Source of the DNA: Streptomyces antibioticus
Lineage (GTDB): Bacteria; Actinomycetota; Actinomycetes; Streptomycetales; Streptomycetaceae
Assembly (NCBI RefSeq): GCF_002019855.1
Contig: NZ_CM007717.1
Location: forward strand, 7,635,750-7,699,749
Length of the DNA: 64,000 bases
Direction: 5' to 3'
The notes beneath the pieces were generated by a model, which saw nothing but the letters and a program-made list of their open reading frames with translations, was not told where the DNA came from and searched no databases. Shown in pieces: positions 18,532 through 27,238 of the stretch; the stretch's first letter is position 1; each line of letters opens with the position of its first letter. Both the position numbers and the translations under genes were made by a program.

Positions 18532-18555
18532 GGTCCCCGGCCGAGGCCGGGGACC
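18532..18555 (-). terminator. Perfect hairpin between PucR and LRV genes
   Basis: Arms 18532-18542 and 18545-18555 are exact complements (GGTCCCCGGCC and its inverse). It lies 25 bases beyond the stop of the leftward PucR gene and before the LRV gene, so it probably terminates the PucR transcript. Confidence 0.65.
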
Positions 18556-18580
18556 ATGACCTTAACCGCGACGGCCCAGC

Positions 18581-19738
18581 TCAGACGGGGGGCGGGGTGC
18601 CGTCCGCGTGCAGCCAGGAGGTGAGCGCCCACCACCAGTGCAGGGTGTCCAGCGGACCGGTGTCGCCGTCGGTGAGGGACGCCGAGGTGATCTGCCGGAG
18701 CCGCCCCAGCCGGTAACGCACGGTGTTGGGGTGGGTGAACAGCGCCGCCGCCGTCTGGTCGAGCCGACGGCCGTTGTCGAGGAACGTCAGCGCGGTGCGC
18801 GCGAGTTGGCGGTGGAAGTCGTTGCCCGGATCCAGGGCGCCGAGCAGCCGACGGCTCACCAGCGAGGCCAGTAACGGCTGTTCGGACAGGGCGATCCGGC
18901 CGGCCAGGTCCGTGACGTCGTACAGCCCGCGCAGCCCCCGCTCCAGGCCCAGCGCGGCCGCACGCGCGCACAGCCGGTACAGCGCGGGCAGTTCGGGCAG
19001 CGGAGCGGCGGGCGCGATCACCACCACGGCCCCGGCGTCGATCTCGTCGGCCGAGGGCGGCCGCGGGCACAGTCCGGCGAGACGGCCGTCGATCAGCGCC
19101 GTGACCACGTGCGGCGACCGCAGCGCCGGCCGCCCGCCCGGCAGCGCGGCGAGACAGCGGTGGTGTCCCGCGGCGTCCGCCCGCACCCCGGCCCGCGCCA
19201 ACTCCTCGGCCCGCGGCGGCACTTCCCCCAGCAGTGCCTGACGCAGCAGCCGCGTCCGTACGGCGTCCAGGGCGCGTGGGGAGTCGTGCTCGGCCGCGCG
19301 GTAGCCGTTGATCACATGGCGTTCGACCGCGTTGCCGTACTCCTGGAGCCGCAGCACCACGGAGAGCAGGACGGCGTCCGCCACGCCTGCCGACCGGCAG
19401 CGGTCCACCGCCAGTTCGGCCGCCCGGGCGAGCGCCGCCTGCACCCCTTGCAGGACGGCGGTCATCGGCACGCCCTGCACGGCCCGGTCGGCGCCCAGCA
19501 GCAGCGCGGCGGTGAAGTCCTGTTCCTCGACCGAACCCGACCGCTCCAGCGCGGCGAACCAGGGTCCCGCCGCCCGGATCATCGCCGTGACGTGCGAGCG
19601 GGTCGCCTCCTCGGTGAGCCGGGACAGTTCCGGGGAGCGGCTGCGGGCCACCCGGACCAGTTCCCCGCACACGTCCGGGTCGCCGGCCATGTCCCGCAGG
19701 ACCGCGGTGACCTGCTCCGGGCCGTGAACGACCGTCAT
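18581..19738 (-). CDS. PucR/CdaR-family transcriptional regulator with a TTA codon
   Basis: 385 residues. The C-terminus is the PucR HTH domain: TALTFLDNGRRLDQTAAALF then HPNTVRYRLGRL, the recognition helix of this family. The N-terminal two thirds match the usual CdaR-like sensory region. The start at 19738 has GGAGGG six bases upstream. Leucine codon 289 (18872-18874) is TTA, read only by the bldA tRNA in Streptomyces, so translation should depend on developmental state. The gene diverges from the flavoprotein gene across 246 bases that contain an inverted repeat, so that gene is the likely target. PucR proteins usually respond to small metabolites; the ligand here is unknown. Confidence 0.88.
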   Translation of the reverse strand: MTVVHGPEQVTAVLRDMAGDPDVCGELVRVARSRSPELSRLTEEATRSHVTAMIRAAGPWFAALERSGSVEEQDFTAALLLGADRAVQGVPMTAVLQGVQAALARAAELAVDRCRSAGVADAVLLSVVLRLQEYGNAVERHVINGYRAAEHDSPRALDAVRTRLLRQALLGEVPPRAEELARAGVRADAAGHHRCLAALPGGRPALRSPHVVTALIDGRLAGLCPRPPSADEIDAGAVVVIAPAAPLPELPALYRLCARAAALGLERGLRGLYDVTDLAGRIALSEQPLLASLVSRRLLGALDPGNDFHRQLARTALTFLDNGRRLDQTAAALFTHPNTVRYRLGRLRQITSASLTDGDTGPLDTLHWWWALTSWLHADGTPPPV

Positions 19739-19830
19739 GGTCCCCCTCCCGCCCGGCCGCTGTCGCCGGGCCACAAGCAGGCGGGCGCCGCGTTGGCTGC
19801 CGCGCACTATCGCAGAGCTGTGTCGGCCTG

Positions 19831-19857
19831 GTTACCTGTTGGGCTACCGACGGTAAC
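19831..19857. promoter_or_regulatory. Inverted repeat between PucR and flavoprotein genes
   Basis: GTTACC (19831-19836) and GGTAAC (19852-19857) are perfect inverse copies whose centres are 21 bp apart, two helical turns. The position between the divergent regulator and its neighbour suits an operator for the PucR protein. Confidence 0.45.
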
Positions 19858-19984
19858 AGCGGGGATGTCACAGGAACACCCCTCGCGCACGCCCCCGTGC
19901 CCCACCCCTGCCCCACCCCTCGCGCACGCCACCCCCATGCCCCACGCCACCTCCATGCCCCACGCCTCGCCCAGGAGGGCCGCC

Positions 19985-21772
19985 ATGGACCACCCCGACG
20001 CCGCCTCCGGTGTCACGCGCCGCCACGCCCTGACCGTGACCGGCGGAGTCCTCGCGGGCGCGACCCTCGCCGCCCACGCCTTCCCCGCCTTCGGCGCCGA
20101 GTCGCAGCAGGCCGACGCGATCGTCGTCGGCCACGGACTCGCCGGCCTGGTCGCCACCGCCGAACTCGCCGCCGCCGGCCGCAAGGTGCTGCTCCTCGAC
20201 CAGGAGCCCGAGGCGAGCCTCGGCGGCCAGGCGTTCTGGTCCTTCGGCGGGCTGTTCTTCGTCAACTCCGACGAACAGCGCCTGATGGGCGTCAAGGACA
20301 CCTACGACCTGGCCTGGCAGGACTGGCAGGGCACGGCCGGCTTCGACCGGGGCGTCGACGACCCGTCCGGCCAGGACTACTGGGCGAGCCGCTGGGCCAA
20401 GGCGTACGTGGAGTTCGCGTCCGGCGAGAAGCGGTCCTGGCTCTCCGGACTCGGCGTGCAGTGGTTCCCGATCGTCGGCTGGGCGGAGCGCGGCGGCGGC
20501 CTCGCCACCGGGCACGGCAACTCGGTGCCCCGCTTCCACGTCACCTGGGGGACCGGCCCCGCCGTCGTCGAACCGTTCGAGAAGAAGGTGCGCGCCGCGG
20601 TCGCCGCGGGCAAGGTCACCTTCAAGTTCCGGCACCGCGTGGACGAGATCGTCACCACCGGCGGAGTCGTCACCGGCGTACGCGGCGCGATCCTGGAGCC
20701 CAGCAGCGCCGCCCGCGGCAAGCCCAGCTCTCGCACGGTCGTCGGCGACTTCGAACTGCGCGCCCCGGTCGTCGTGGTCACCTCCGGCGGCATCGGCGCC
20801 AACCACGACCTCGTCCGCCAGAACTGGCCCGCCCGCATGGGCACCCCGCCCAAGTTCATGGTCACCGGAGTGCCCGCGCACGTCGACGGCCGGATGCTCG
20901 CCATCACCGAGCGGGCGGGGGGCCGGATCGTCAACCCGGACCGCATGTGGCACTACACCGAGGGCCTCAGGAACTACGACCCGATCTGGCCCGGCCACGG
21001 CATCCGCATCCTCCCCGGCCCCTCCTCGATGTGGTTCGACGCGAAGGGCAAGCGGTTCGACACCCCCGACATCCCGGGCTACGACACCCTGCACACCCTG
21101 AAGACCATCACCGAATCCGGCTACGACTACTCCTGGTTCGTCACCACCCAGAAGATCATCGCCAAGGAGTTCGCGCTCTCCGGATCCGAGCAGAACCCGG
21201 ACCTCACCAACAAGAACGTCTGGCAGCTCCTGTCCCGGATCTGGCAGACCCCGGAGCCGATCGAGAAGTTCAAGAACAAGGGGGAGGACTTCGTCGTCGC
21301 GACCACCCTCACCGACCTCGTCGCCGGCATGAACAGGCTCACCGGCACGCACCTCATCGACCTGGCCGACCTCAAACGGCAGATCGAGGCCCGCGACCGC
21401 GAGATCGAGAACCCCTACACCAAGGACGTCCAGGTCATGGGCATCCGCAACGCCCTCTCCTACACCGGCGACTCGCTCAGCCGCACCGCCTCCGCCCACC
21501 GCATCCTGGACTCCAGCGCCGGGCCCCTGATCGCCGTACGGCTCAACGTGCTCACCCGCAAGACCCTCGGCGGTCTCCAGACCGACCTCTCCGGCCGCGT
21601 CCTGGACAGATCCGGGAACCCCGTGCCCGGCCTGTACGCGGCCGGGGAGGTCGCCGGCTTCGGCGGCGGCGGAGTGCACGGCTACCGGTCCCTGGAAGGC
21701 ACGTTCCTCGGCGGCTGCCTGTTCTCCGGACGCCAGGCGGGCCGCGCCGCGGCGGCGGCGACCGCGACCTGA
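19985..21772 (+). CDS. Tat-exported FAD-dependent dehydrogenase (fumarate reductase/ketosteroid dehydrogenase type)
   Basis: 595 residues. It begins with a twin-arginine signal (VTRRHALTVTGG, then a hydrophobic stretch ending AFPAFGAES), so the folded, FAD-loaded protein is exported. The FAD Rossmann motif is DAIVVGHGLAGLVATAELA, followed by GGQAFWSFGG; near the C-terminus PGLYAAGEVAGFGGGGVHG closes the FAD_binding_2 fold. Relatives oxidise or reduce C-C bonds in steroids, quinones or dicarboxylates; the substrate here is unknown. The start at 19985 has AGGAGG; the ATGs upstream fall in a CCCCACGCC-rich repeat and lack one. It diverges from the PucR gene, which probably controls it. Confidence 0.87.
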   Translation: MDHPDAASGVTRRHALTVTGGVLAGATLAAHAFPAFGAESQQADAIVVGHGLAGLVATAELAAAGRKVLLLDQEPEASLGGQAFWSFGGLFFVNSDEQRLMGVKDTYDLAWQDWQGTAGFDRGVDDPSGQDYWASRWAKAYVEFASGEKRSWLSGLGVQWFPIVGWAERGGGLATGHGNSVPRFHVTWGTGPAVVEPFEKKVRAAVAAGKVTFKFRHRVDEIVTTGGVVTGVRGAILEPSSAARGKPSSRTVVGDFELRAPVVVVTSGGIGANHDLVRQNWPARMGTPPKFMVTGVPAHVDGRMLAITERAGGRIVNPDRMWHYTEGLRNYDPIWPGHGIRILPGPSSMWFDAKGKRFDTPDIPGYDTLHTLKTITESGYDYSWFVTTQKIIAKEFALSGSEQNPDLTNKNVWQLLSRIWQTPEPIEKFKNKGEDFVVATTLTDLVAGMNRLTGTHLIDLADLKRQIEARDREIENPYTKDVQVMGIRNALSYTGDSLSRTASAHRILDSSAGPLIAVRLNVLTRKTLGGLQTDLSGRVLDRSGNPVPGLYAAGEVAGFGGGGVHGYRSLEGTFLGGCLFSGRQAGRAAAAATAT

Positions 21773-21867
21773 CCGTCCAGCGGCTCCGCGACCTGACCGG
21801 TCGTCGGCGGATCACCGTCCCGACCCGGCAGCCTCTCAGATCACGGTCCAAACGAGCGAGACATGCG

Positions 21868-21885
21868 GTGAGTGGCCCGACTCAC
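21868..21885. promoter_or_regulatory. Dyad upstream of pyruvate carboxylase
   Basis: GTGAGT-6 nt-ACTCAC is a perfect 6-bp inverted repeat 65 bases before the pyc start; a further CACTCACC follows at about 21900. It is a candidate operator of the GntR half-site type, on sequence grounds only. Confidence 0.35.
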
Positions 21886-21949
21886 ATGGCCAACCCGGTC
21901 ACTCACCGCCACGATGGACCCCGTCACCCGCAGGCCGAAGGGGTCCAGG

Positions 21950-24900
21950 ATGTTCCGCAAGGTGCTGGTCGCCAACCGTGGCGAGATCGCGATCCGTGCG
22001 TTCCGCGCCGGCTATGAGCTGGGCGCGCGCACGGTCGCCGTCTTCCCCCATGAGGACCGCAACTCGCTGCACCGGCAGAAAGCCGACGAGGCGTACGAGA
22101 TCGGCGAACCGGGCCATCCGGTGCGCGCCTACCTCTCCGTCGAGGAGATCGTCGGCGCCGCCCGCCGGGCCGGCGCCGACGCCGTCTACCCCGGCTACGG
22201 GTTCCTCTCCGAGAACCCCGAACTCGCCCGCGCCTGCGAGGAGGCGGGCATCACCTTCGTCGGACCGGACGCCCGCACCCTCGAACTGACGGGCAACAAG
22301 GCGAGCGCCGTCGCCGCCGCCCGCGCCGCCGGGGTGCCCGTGCTCGGCTCATCCGCGCCCTCCACCGACGTGGACGAACTGGTGCGCGCCGCCGAGGAGA
22401 TCGGCTTCCCCGTCTTCGTGAAGGCCGTCGCCGGCGGTGGCGGCCGCGGGATGCGCCGGGTCGAGGACCCGGCCGTCCTGCGCGAGTCCATCGAGGCGGC
22501 CAGCCGCGAGGCCGCGTCCGCCTTCGGCGACCCGACCGTCTTCCTGGAGAAGGCCGTCGTCGACCCCCGCCACATCGAGGTGCAGATCCTCGCCGACGGC
22601 GAGGGCAACGTCATCCACCTCTTCGAGCGCGACTGTTCGCTCCAGCGCCGCCACCAGAAGGTCATCGAGCTGGCGCCCGCGCCCAACCTCGACCCCGTGC
22701 TGCGCGACCGCATCTGCGCCGACGCCGTCCGCTTCGCCCGCGAGATCGGCTACCGCAACGCGGGCACCGTCGAGTTCCTCCTCGACCCCGACGGCAACCA
22801 CGTCTTCATCGAGATGAACCCGCGCATCCAGGTCGAGCACACGGTCACCGAGGAGGTCACCGACGTCGACCTGGTGCAGGCCCAGCTCCGGATCGCCTCC
22901 GGCGAGACCCTCGCCGACCTCGGCCTCTCCCAGGACACCGTCACCCTGCGCGGCGCCGCCCTCCAGTGCCGGATCACCACCGAGGACCCCGCCAACGGTT
23001 TCCGTCCCGACACCGGCCGCATCAGCGCCTACCGCTCCCCGGGCGGCTCCGGCATCCGTCTCGACGGCGGAACCACCCACGCCGGTACGGAGATCAGCGC
23101 CCACTTCGACTCCATGCTGGTCAAACTGACCTGCCGGGGACGGGACTTCCAGGCCGCGATCGGCCGCGCCCGGCGTGCCGTCGCCGAGTTCCGCATCCGC
23201 GGCGTGGCCACCAACATCCCGTTCCTCCAGGCCGTCCTGGACGACCCCGACTTCCAGGCCGGGCGGGTCACCACCTCGTTCATCGAGCAGCGCCCGCACC
23301 TGCTCACCGCCCGGCACTCCGCCGACCGCGGCACCAAGCTGCTCACCTACCTCGCCGACGTCACCGTCAACAAGCCGCACGGCGAACGGCCCGACCTGAT
23401 CGACCCCACCACCAAGCTGCCCGCGCTTCCCGCCGGTGAGCCGCCCGCCGGGTCCCGGCAGCGGCTGGTGCGGCTCGGCCCCGAGGGCTTCGCCCGCGCG
23501 CTGCGCGAGTCGCCGACCCTCGGCGTCACCGACACCACCTTCCGCGACGCCCACCAGTCGCTGCTCGCCACCCGGGTGCGCACCAAGGACCTGCTCGCCT
23601 CCGCCCCGCTGGTCGCCCGCACCCTGCCCGAACTGCTCTCCCTGGAGTGCTGGGGCGGCGCCACCTACGACGTCGCGCTGCGCTTCCTCGCCGAGGACCC
23701 CTGGGAGCGGCTGGCCGCCCTGCGCGAGGCCGTGCCCAACATCTGCCTCCAGATGCTGCTGCGCGGCCGCAACACCGTCGGCTACACCCCGTACCCGACC
23801 GAGGTCACCGACGCGTTCGTGCAGGAGGCCGCGGCCACCGGCATCGACATCTTCCGCATCTTCGACGCCCTCAACGACGTCGGCCAGATGCGCCCCGCCA
23901 TCGACGCCGTACGCGAGACCGGCACGGCGGTCGCCGAGGTCGCCCTCTGCTACACCTCCGACCTGTCCGACCCCAACGAGCGCCTCTACACGCTCGACTA
24001 CTACCTGCGGCTCGCCGAGCAGATCGTCGACGCCGGCGCCCATGTCCTCGCCGTCAAGGACATGGCGGGACTGCTGCGCGCACCCGCCGCGGCCAAGCTG
24101 GTCTCCGCGCTGCGCCGCGAGTTCGACCTGCCGGTCCACCTGCACACCCACGACACGGCGGGCGGCCAGCTCGCCACCTACCTGGCCGCGATCCAGGCCG
24201 GCGCGGACGCGGTCGACGGCGCGGTGGCCTCCATGGCGGGCACCACCTCGCAGCCCTCGCTGTCCGCGCTGGTCGCCGCCACCGACCACTCCGAGCGCCC
24301 CACCGGCCTCGACCTCCAGGCCGTCGGCGACCTGGAGCCCTACTGGGAGGGCGTCCGCCGCGTCTACGCCCCCTTCGAGGCGGGCCTCGCCGCCCCGACC
24401 GGGCGCGTCTACCACCACGAGATCCCCGGCGGCCAGCTCTCCAACCTGCGCACCCAGGCCGTCGCGCTCGGCCTCGGCGACCGCTTCGAGGACATCGAGG
24501 CCATGTACGCCGCCGCCGACCGCATCCTCGGCCACCTGGTGAAGGTGACCCCGTCCTCCAAGGTGGTCGGCGACCTCGCCCTGCACCTGGTCGGCGCCGG
24601 TGTCTCCCCCGAGGACTTCGAGGCCGCGCCCGCCCGGTACGACATCCCCGACTCGGTCATCGGCTTCCTCCGCGGCGAGCTGGGCACCCCGCCCGGCGGC
24701 TGGCCGGAGCCCTTCCGCACCAAGGCCCTGGAGGGCCGCGCCGAGGCCAAGCCCGTCAACGACCTCACCACCGAGGACCGCGAGGGCCTGGAGAAGTCCC
24801 GCCGTACCACCCTCAACCGGCTGCTCTTCCCCGGCCCGACGCGCGACTTCGACACCCACCGCCAGGCGTTCGGCGACACCAGCGTGCTGGACAGCAAGGA

Positions 24901-25324
24901 CTTCTTCTACGGGCTGCGCCCGGGCAAGGAGTACGCCGTCGACCTGGAGCCGGGGGTCCGGCTGCTGATCGAGCTCCAGGCGATCGGCGAGGCCGACGAG
25001 CGCGGCATGCGGACCGTGATGTCCTCCCTGAACGGCCAGTTGCGGCCCATCCAGGTCCGCGACAAGGCGGCGGCCTCGGACGTCCCGGTGACCGAGAAGG
25101 CCGACCGCGCCAACCCCGGCCATGTCGCCGCCCCGTTCGCGGGCGTGGTCACCCTGGCCGTCGCCGAGGGCGACGAGGTGGCGGCGGGCGCCACCGTGGC
25201 CACCATCGAGGCGATGAAGATGGAGGCCACCATCACCGCCCCGGCCGGGGGCCGGGTGAGCCGTCTGGCCATCAACCGGATCCAGCAGGTGGAGGGCGGC
25301 GACCTGCTCGTGGTCGTCGGCTGA
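21950..25324 (+). CDS. pyc: Pyruvate carboxylase
   Basis: 1124 residues, the usual length. The order is biotin carboxylase (residues 1-450; MFRKVLVANRGEIAIRAFRA, ATP-grasp loop AVAGGGGRGMRRV, and EMNPRIQVEHTVTEE), then carboxyltransferase (from about 520; TDTTFRDAHQSLLATRVRT with the metal Asp), then a C-terminal biotinyl domain with the biotinylated Lys in EAMKMEATI. The enzyme converts pyruvate, bicarbonate and ATP to oxaloacetate, feeding the TCA cycle in the cytosol. The ATG at 21950 gives the conserved N-terminus. It is monocistronic and ends at a strong bidirectional terminator. Confidence 0.98.
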   Translation: MFRKVLVANRGEIAIRAFRAGYELGARTVAVFPHEDRNSLHRQKADEAYEIGEPGHPVRAYLSVEEIVGAARRAGADAVYPGYGFLSENPELARACEEAGITFVGPDARTLELTGNKASAVAAARAAGVPVLGSSAPSTDVDELVRAAEEIGFPVFVKAVAGGGGRGMRRVEDPAVLRESIEAASREAASAFGDPTVFLEKAVVDPRHIEVQILADGEGNVIHLFERDCSLQRRHQKVIELAPAPNLDPVLRDRICADAVRFAREIGYRNAGTVEFLLDPDGNHVFIEMNPRIQVEHTVTEEVTDVDLVQAQLRIASGETLADLGLSQDTVTLRGAALQCRITTEDPANGFRPDTGRISAYRSPGGSGIRLDGGTTHAGTEISAHFDSMLVKLTCRGRDFQAAIGRARRAVAEFRIRGVATNIPFLQAVLDDPDFQAGRVTTSFIEQRPHLLTARHSADRGTKLLTYLADVTVNKPHGERPDLIDPTTKLPALPAGEPPAGSRQRLVRLGPEGFARALRESPTLGVTDTTFRDAHQSLLATRVRTKDLLASAPLVARTLPELLSLECWGGATYDVALRFLAEDPWERLAALREAVPNICLQMLLRGRNTVGYTPYPTEVTDAFVQEAAATGIDIFRIFDALNDVGQMRPAIDAVRETGTAVAEVALCYTSDLSDPNERLYTLDYYLRLAEQIVDAGAHVLAVKDMAGLLRAPAAAKLVSALRREFDLPVHLHTHDTAGGQLATYLAAIQAGADAVDGAVASMAGTTSQPSLSALVAATDHSERPTGLDLQAVGDLEPYWEGVRRVYAPFEAGLAAPTGRVYHHEIPGGQLSNLRTQAVALGLGDRFEDIEAMYAAADRILGHLVKVTPSSKVVGDLALHLVGAGVSPEDFEAAPARYDIPDSVIGFLRGELGTPPGGWPEPFRTKALEGRAEAKPVNDLTTEDREGLEKSRRTTLNRLLFPGPTRDFDTHRQAFGDTSVLDSKDFFYGLRPGKEYAVDLEPGVRLLIELQAIGEADERGMRTVMSSLNGQLRPIQVRDKAAASDVPVTEKADRANPGHVAAPFAGVVTLAVAEGDEVAAGATVATIEAMKMEATITAPAGGRVSRLAINRIQQVEGGDLLVVVG

Positions 25325-25329
25325 CACAC

Positions 25330-25373
25330 CGCAAGGGGACCCGCCGCCCTCACGAGCGGCGGGTCCCCTTGCG
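25330..25373. terminator. Bidirectional terminator between pyc and the GNAT gene
   Basis: A 17-bp perfect stem (25330-25346 with 25357-25373) and a 10-nt loop lie between two convergent stops at 25324 and 25381. It can serve both transcripts. Confidence 0.9.
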
Positions 25374-25380
25374 TTCCCGG

Positions 25381-26307
25381 TCAGCGCAGGACGGTCTCCC
25401 AGGTGTCCACGGCGTAGTGGACCGTCATCCCGTGCCGGGCGTAGAGCCGCGGCGCGCCGGTCGCGTTGGAGGTGTCCACGCCGAGCCCCACCACGTCCCG
25501 GCCCCGCGCGGCGAAGGCCGCGAACGCGTGCCGGAGCAGCAGCCCGGCCAGTCCCCGGCCCCGGGCCTCGCTCAGCACCCCGATGCCCCGGATCCAGCCC
25601 ATCGCCTCGCGGTCGTCCCGGGCCATCAGGAACCCGGCGTCCCCGAGGCCGTCCACCTCGGCGATCCACACCAGCGACCAGTCCAGACGCACCGCGTCCA
25701 GGTCGTGCAGCCACGCCTCGTACGCGCGCGGCTGGAAGTCGAAGTGGTCGGCGAAGGACGCCTGGTACAGCGCGTGCACCCGCTCCCGGTCCGCCTCGTC
25801 GGCGCAGGGCCGCAGCCGCACCCCGGCCGGCGGCTCCGGCGTCAGATCGGTGGCCGCGTCGACCGTCCGGCGCAGCACATGGTGGCGGCGCACGGCCGAC
25901 CAGCCACGGTCGCCGAGCAGTGAAGTGTCCAGCGTGGGGCGGACGTTGAGGTGCAGATGGACCACGGCCCGCTCGGCGCCGTTCTCCCGCGCCTTCTCCA
26001 GGGCCCGGTCCTCCATCGCCTTCAGCACGACCAGTCCCGTGTCCTGACGGTCCGGCAGGACGTAGTGGTCGATGTCGATGCGCTCGCCGCCCGACTCGTC
26101 CCACAGGAGTCCGTAGGCCACCAGCCGGTCCCCGTCGAAGGCCAGCCAGGAATCACGGTCGAGATCGGTCTCGGGATGCTTCAGATCGGCCTCGACGGTG
26201 TGCAGATCGGTCTCGGGCCGGCCGATCTCGATCACATCGATCTCGTTGAGCAGAGCGGTGACGGCGGGCGCGTCGGCGAGCCCGGCGGGGCGAAGGACGT
26301 AGGACAT
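25381..26307 (-). CDS. Tandem GNAT acetyltransferase
   Basis: 308 residues with two GNAT-like halves. The first (1-150) is degenerate. The second carries the acetyl-CoA loop IRGIGVLSEARGRGLAGLLLRHA (R/Q-x-x-G-x-G/A pattern) and ends with a usual GVDTSNATGAPRLYARHGM strand. This two-domain layout resembles mycothiol synthase MshD, but the match is one of architecture only. The start at 26307 has GGAGG about ten bases upstream. It is convergent with pyc and diverges from the FAD-binding gene. The acceptor substrate is unknown. Confidence 0.85.
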   Translation of the reverse strand: MSYVLRPAGLADAPAVTALLNEIDVIEIGRPETDLHTVEADLKHPETDLDRDSWLAFDGDRLVAYGLLWDESGGERIDIDHYVLPDRQDTGLVVLKAMEDRALEKARENGAERAVVHLHLNVRPTLDTSLLGDRGWSAVRRHHVLRRTVDAATDLTPEPPAGVRLRPCADEADRERVHALYQASFADHFDFQPRAYEAWLHDLDAVRLDWSLVWIAEVDGLGDAGFLMARDDREAMGWIRGIGVLSEARGRGLAGLLLRHAFAAFAARGRDVVGLGVDTSNATGAPRLYARHGMTVHYAVDTWETVLR

Positions 26308-26488
26308 GAGCCCCAGCCTCCGGGGGAGGGGGTTTCGCCGCAACGCATTTTGACGTCCTGCGAGGTGCCGCCGTGAGCCCTGTATGCGCCCCCGCGTGCC
26401 TGGGCAGAATCCGTTCTGCCAGTGATCATGCGGGCGGGGTGTTTCAGGCGCCCCGCCCCGAACTACCCGGGAAGGCAGGTCGGTTGTC

Positions 26489-27208
26489 GTGCAGTTGCGT
26501 CTTCCCACCTCCATATCCGAAGCACAGCGGTGTCTCGCGGAGGGGGCGGTACCGATCGGCGGGGCCACGCTGGTGTGGGCCGCCTGGCAGCGGGACGGCT
26601 TCCCCGAGCAGGCCGTCTCCCTGCGCAATCTGCCCGAGGCCACCGCCGTCGGGCCCGAGGAGGTCGGCGGGGCCGTCCTCCTGCACCGTGTGGACGCCAC
26701 CGTGCCCGAGGCCCTGCACCGGGCCGCCTCCCAGGTGGGAACGGGCGCGGTCCGCCGTACGGCCACGGTCGGCGGCAACATCGTCGGCAGCACCCTGCGC
26801 GACCTGCTCCCCGCCGCCCTCGTCCTGGACGCGCGGGCGACGGTCCTGGAGTCCGACGGCGTGTACGAGGCGGACCTGTCGGAGGTCGTCGCCAAGCGGC
26901 AGCTCCTGCTGGGGCTGCGCTGGAACACCCCGCTGGCCAGCGGCTACCGCAAACTGGAGGGCGACCCGGGCGGCCCGCCGCCGCTCGTCGTGGCCGCCGC
27001 GGTCCAGTCCGAGGGCGCCGGTCCCGGCCGGCTCAGGGTGGCCGTCCGCGACGGCTACGAGGTGCTCAGCGAGAGCACGCCGTACGACCCCGACGCGGAC
27101 CGGGCCTGGACCGCGCTGGAGCGCACCGACCTGGGCGGACTGCCCGCCCAGGCCCGGGACACCGTCCGCGCCCAGGTCACCGACGTCCTGGCGCGCGCCG
27201 CCGGCTGA
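26489..27208 (+). CDS. Orphan CoxM-like FAD-binding protein (molybdopterin dehydrogenase family)
   Basis: 239 residues, shorter than the usual ~285. The FAD/pyrophosphate motifs of the xanthine dehydrogenase medium subunit are present: PIGGATLVWAAW near residue 22 and TATVGGNIVGS near 92. In complete enzymes this subunit passes electrons from Fe-S centres to FAD. Here no large molybdenum subunit or 2Fe-2S subunit is encoded nearby, so it must act alone, pair with distant genes or have a new role. The GTG at 26489 is the chosen start. It is convergent with the DUF6745 gene 31 bases away. Confidence 0.8.
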   Translation: MQLRLPTSISEAQRCLAEGAVPIGGATLVWAAWQRDGFPEQAVSLRNLPEATAVGPEEVGGAVLLHRVDATVPEALHRAASQVGTGAVRRTATVGGNIVGSTLRDLLPAALVLDARATVLESDGVYEADLSEVVAKRQLLLGLRWNTPLASGYRKLEGDPGGPPPLVVAAAVQSEGAGPGRLRVAVRDGYEVLSESTPYDPDADRAWTALERTDLGGLPAQARDTVRAQVTDVLARAAG

Positions 27209-27238
27209 GACACCGGACCGAGCGGGCGCCCGCCGGGC

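Noticed and set aside
22349..26104. Open frame of 1251 codons on the minus strand, opposite pyruvate carboxylase
   Set aside because: It lies antisense to pyc, whose protein is fully conserved, and its translation is low-complexity Gly/Val/Asp/Gln sequence typical of the complement of GC-rich codons. No family motif is seen.
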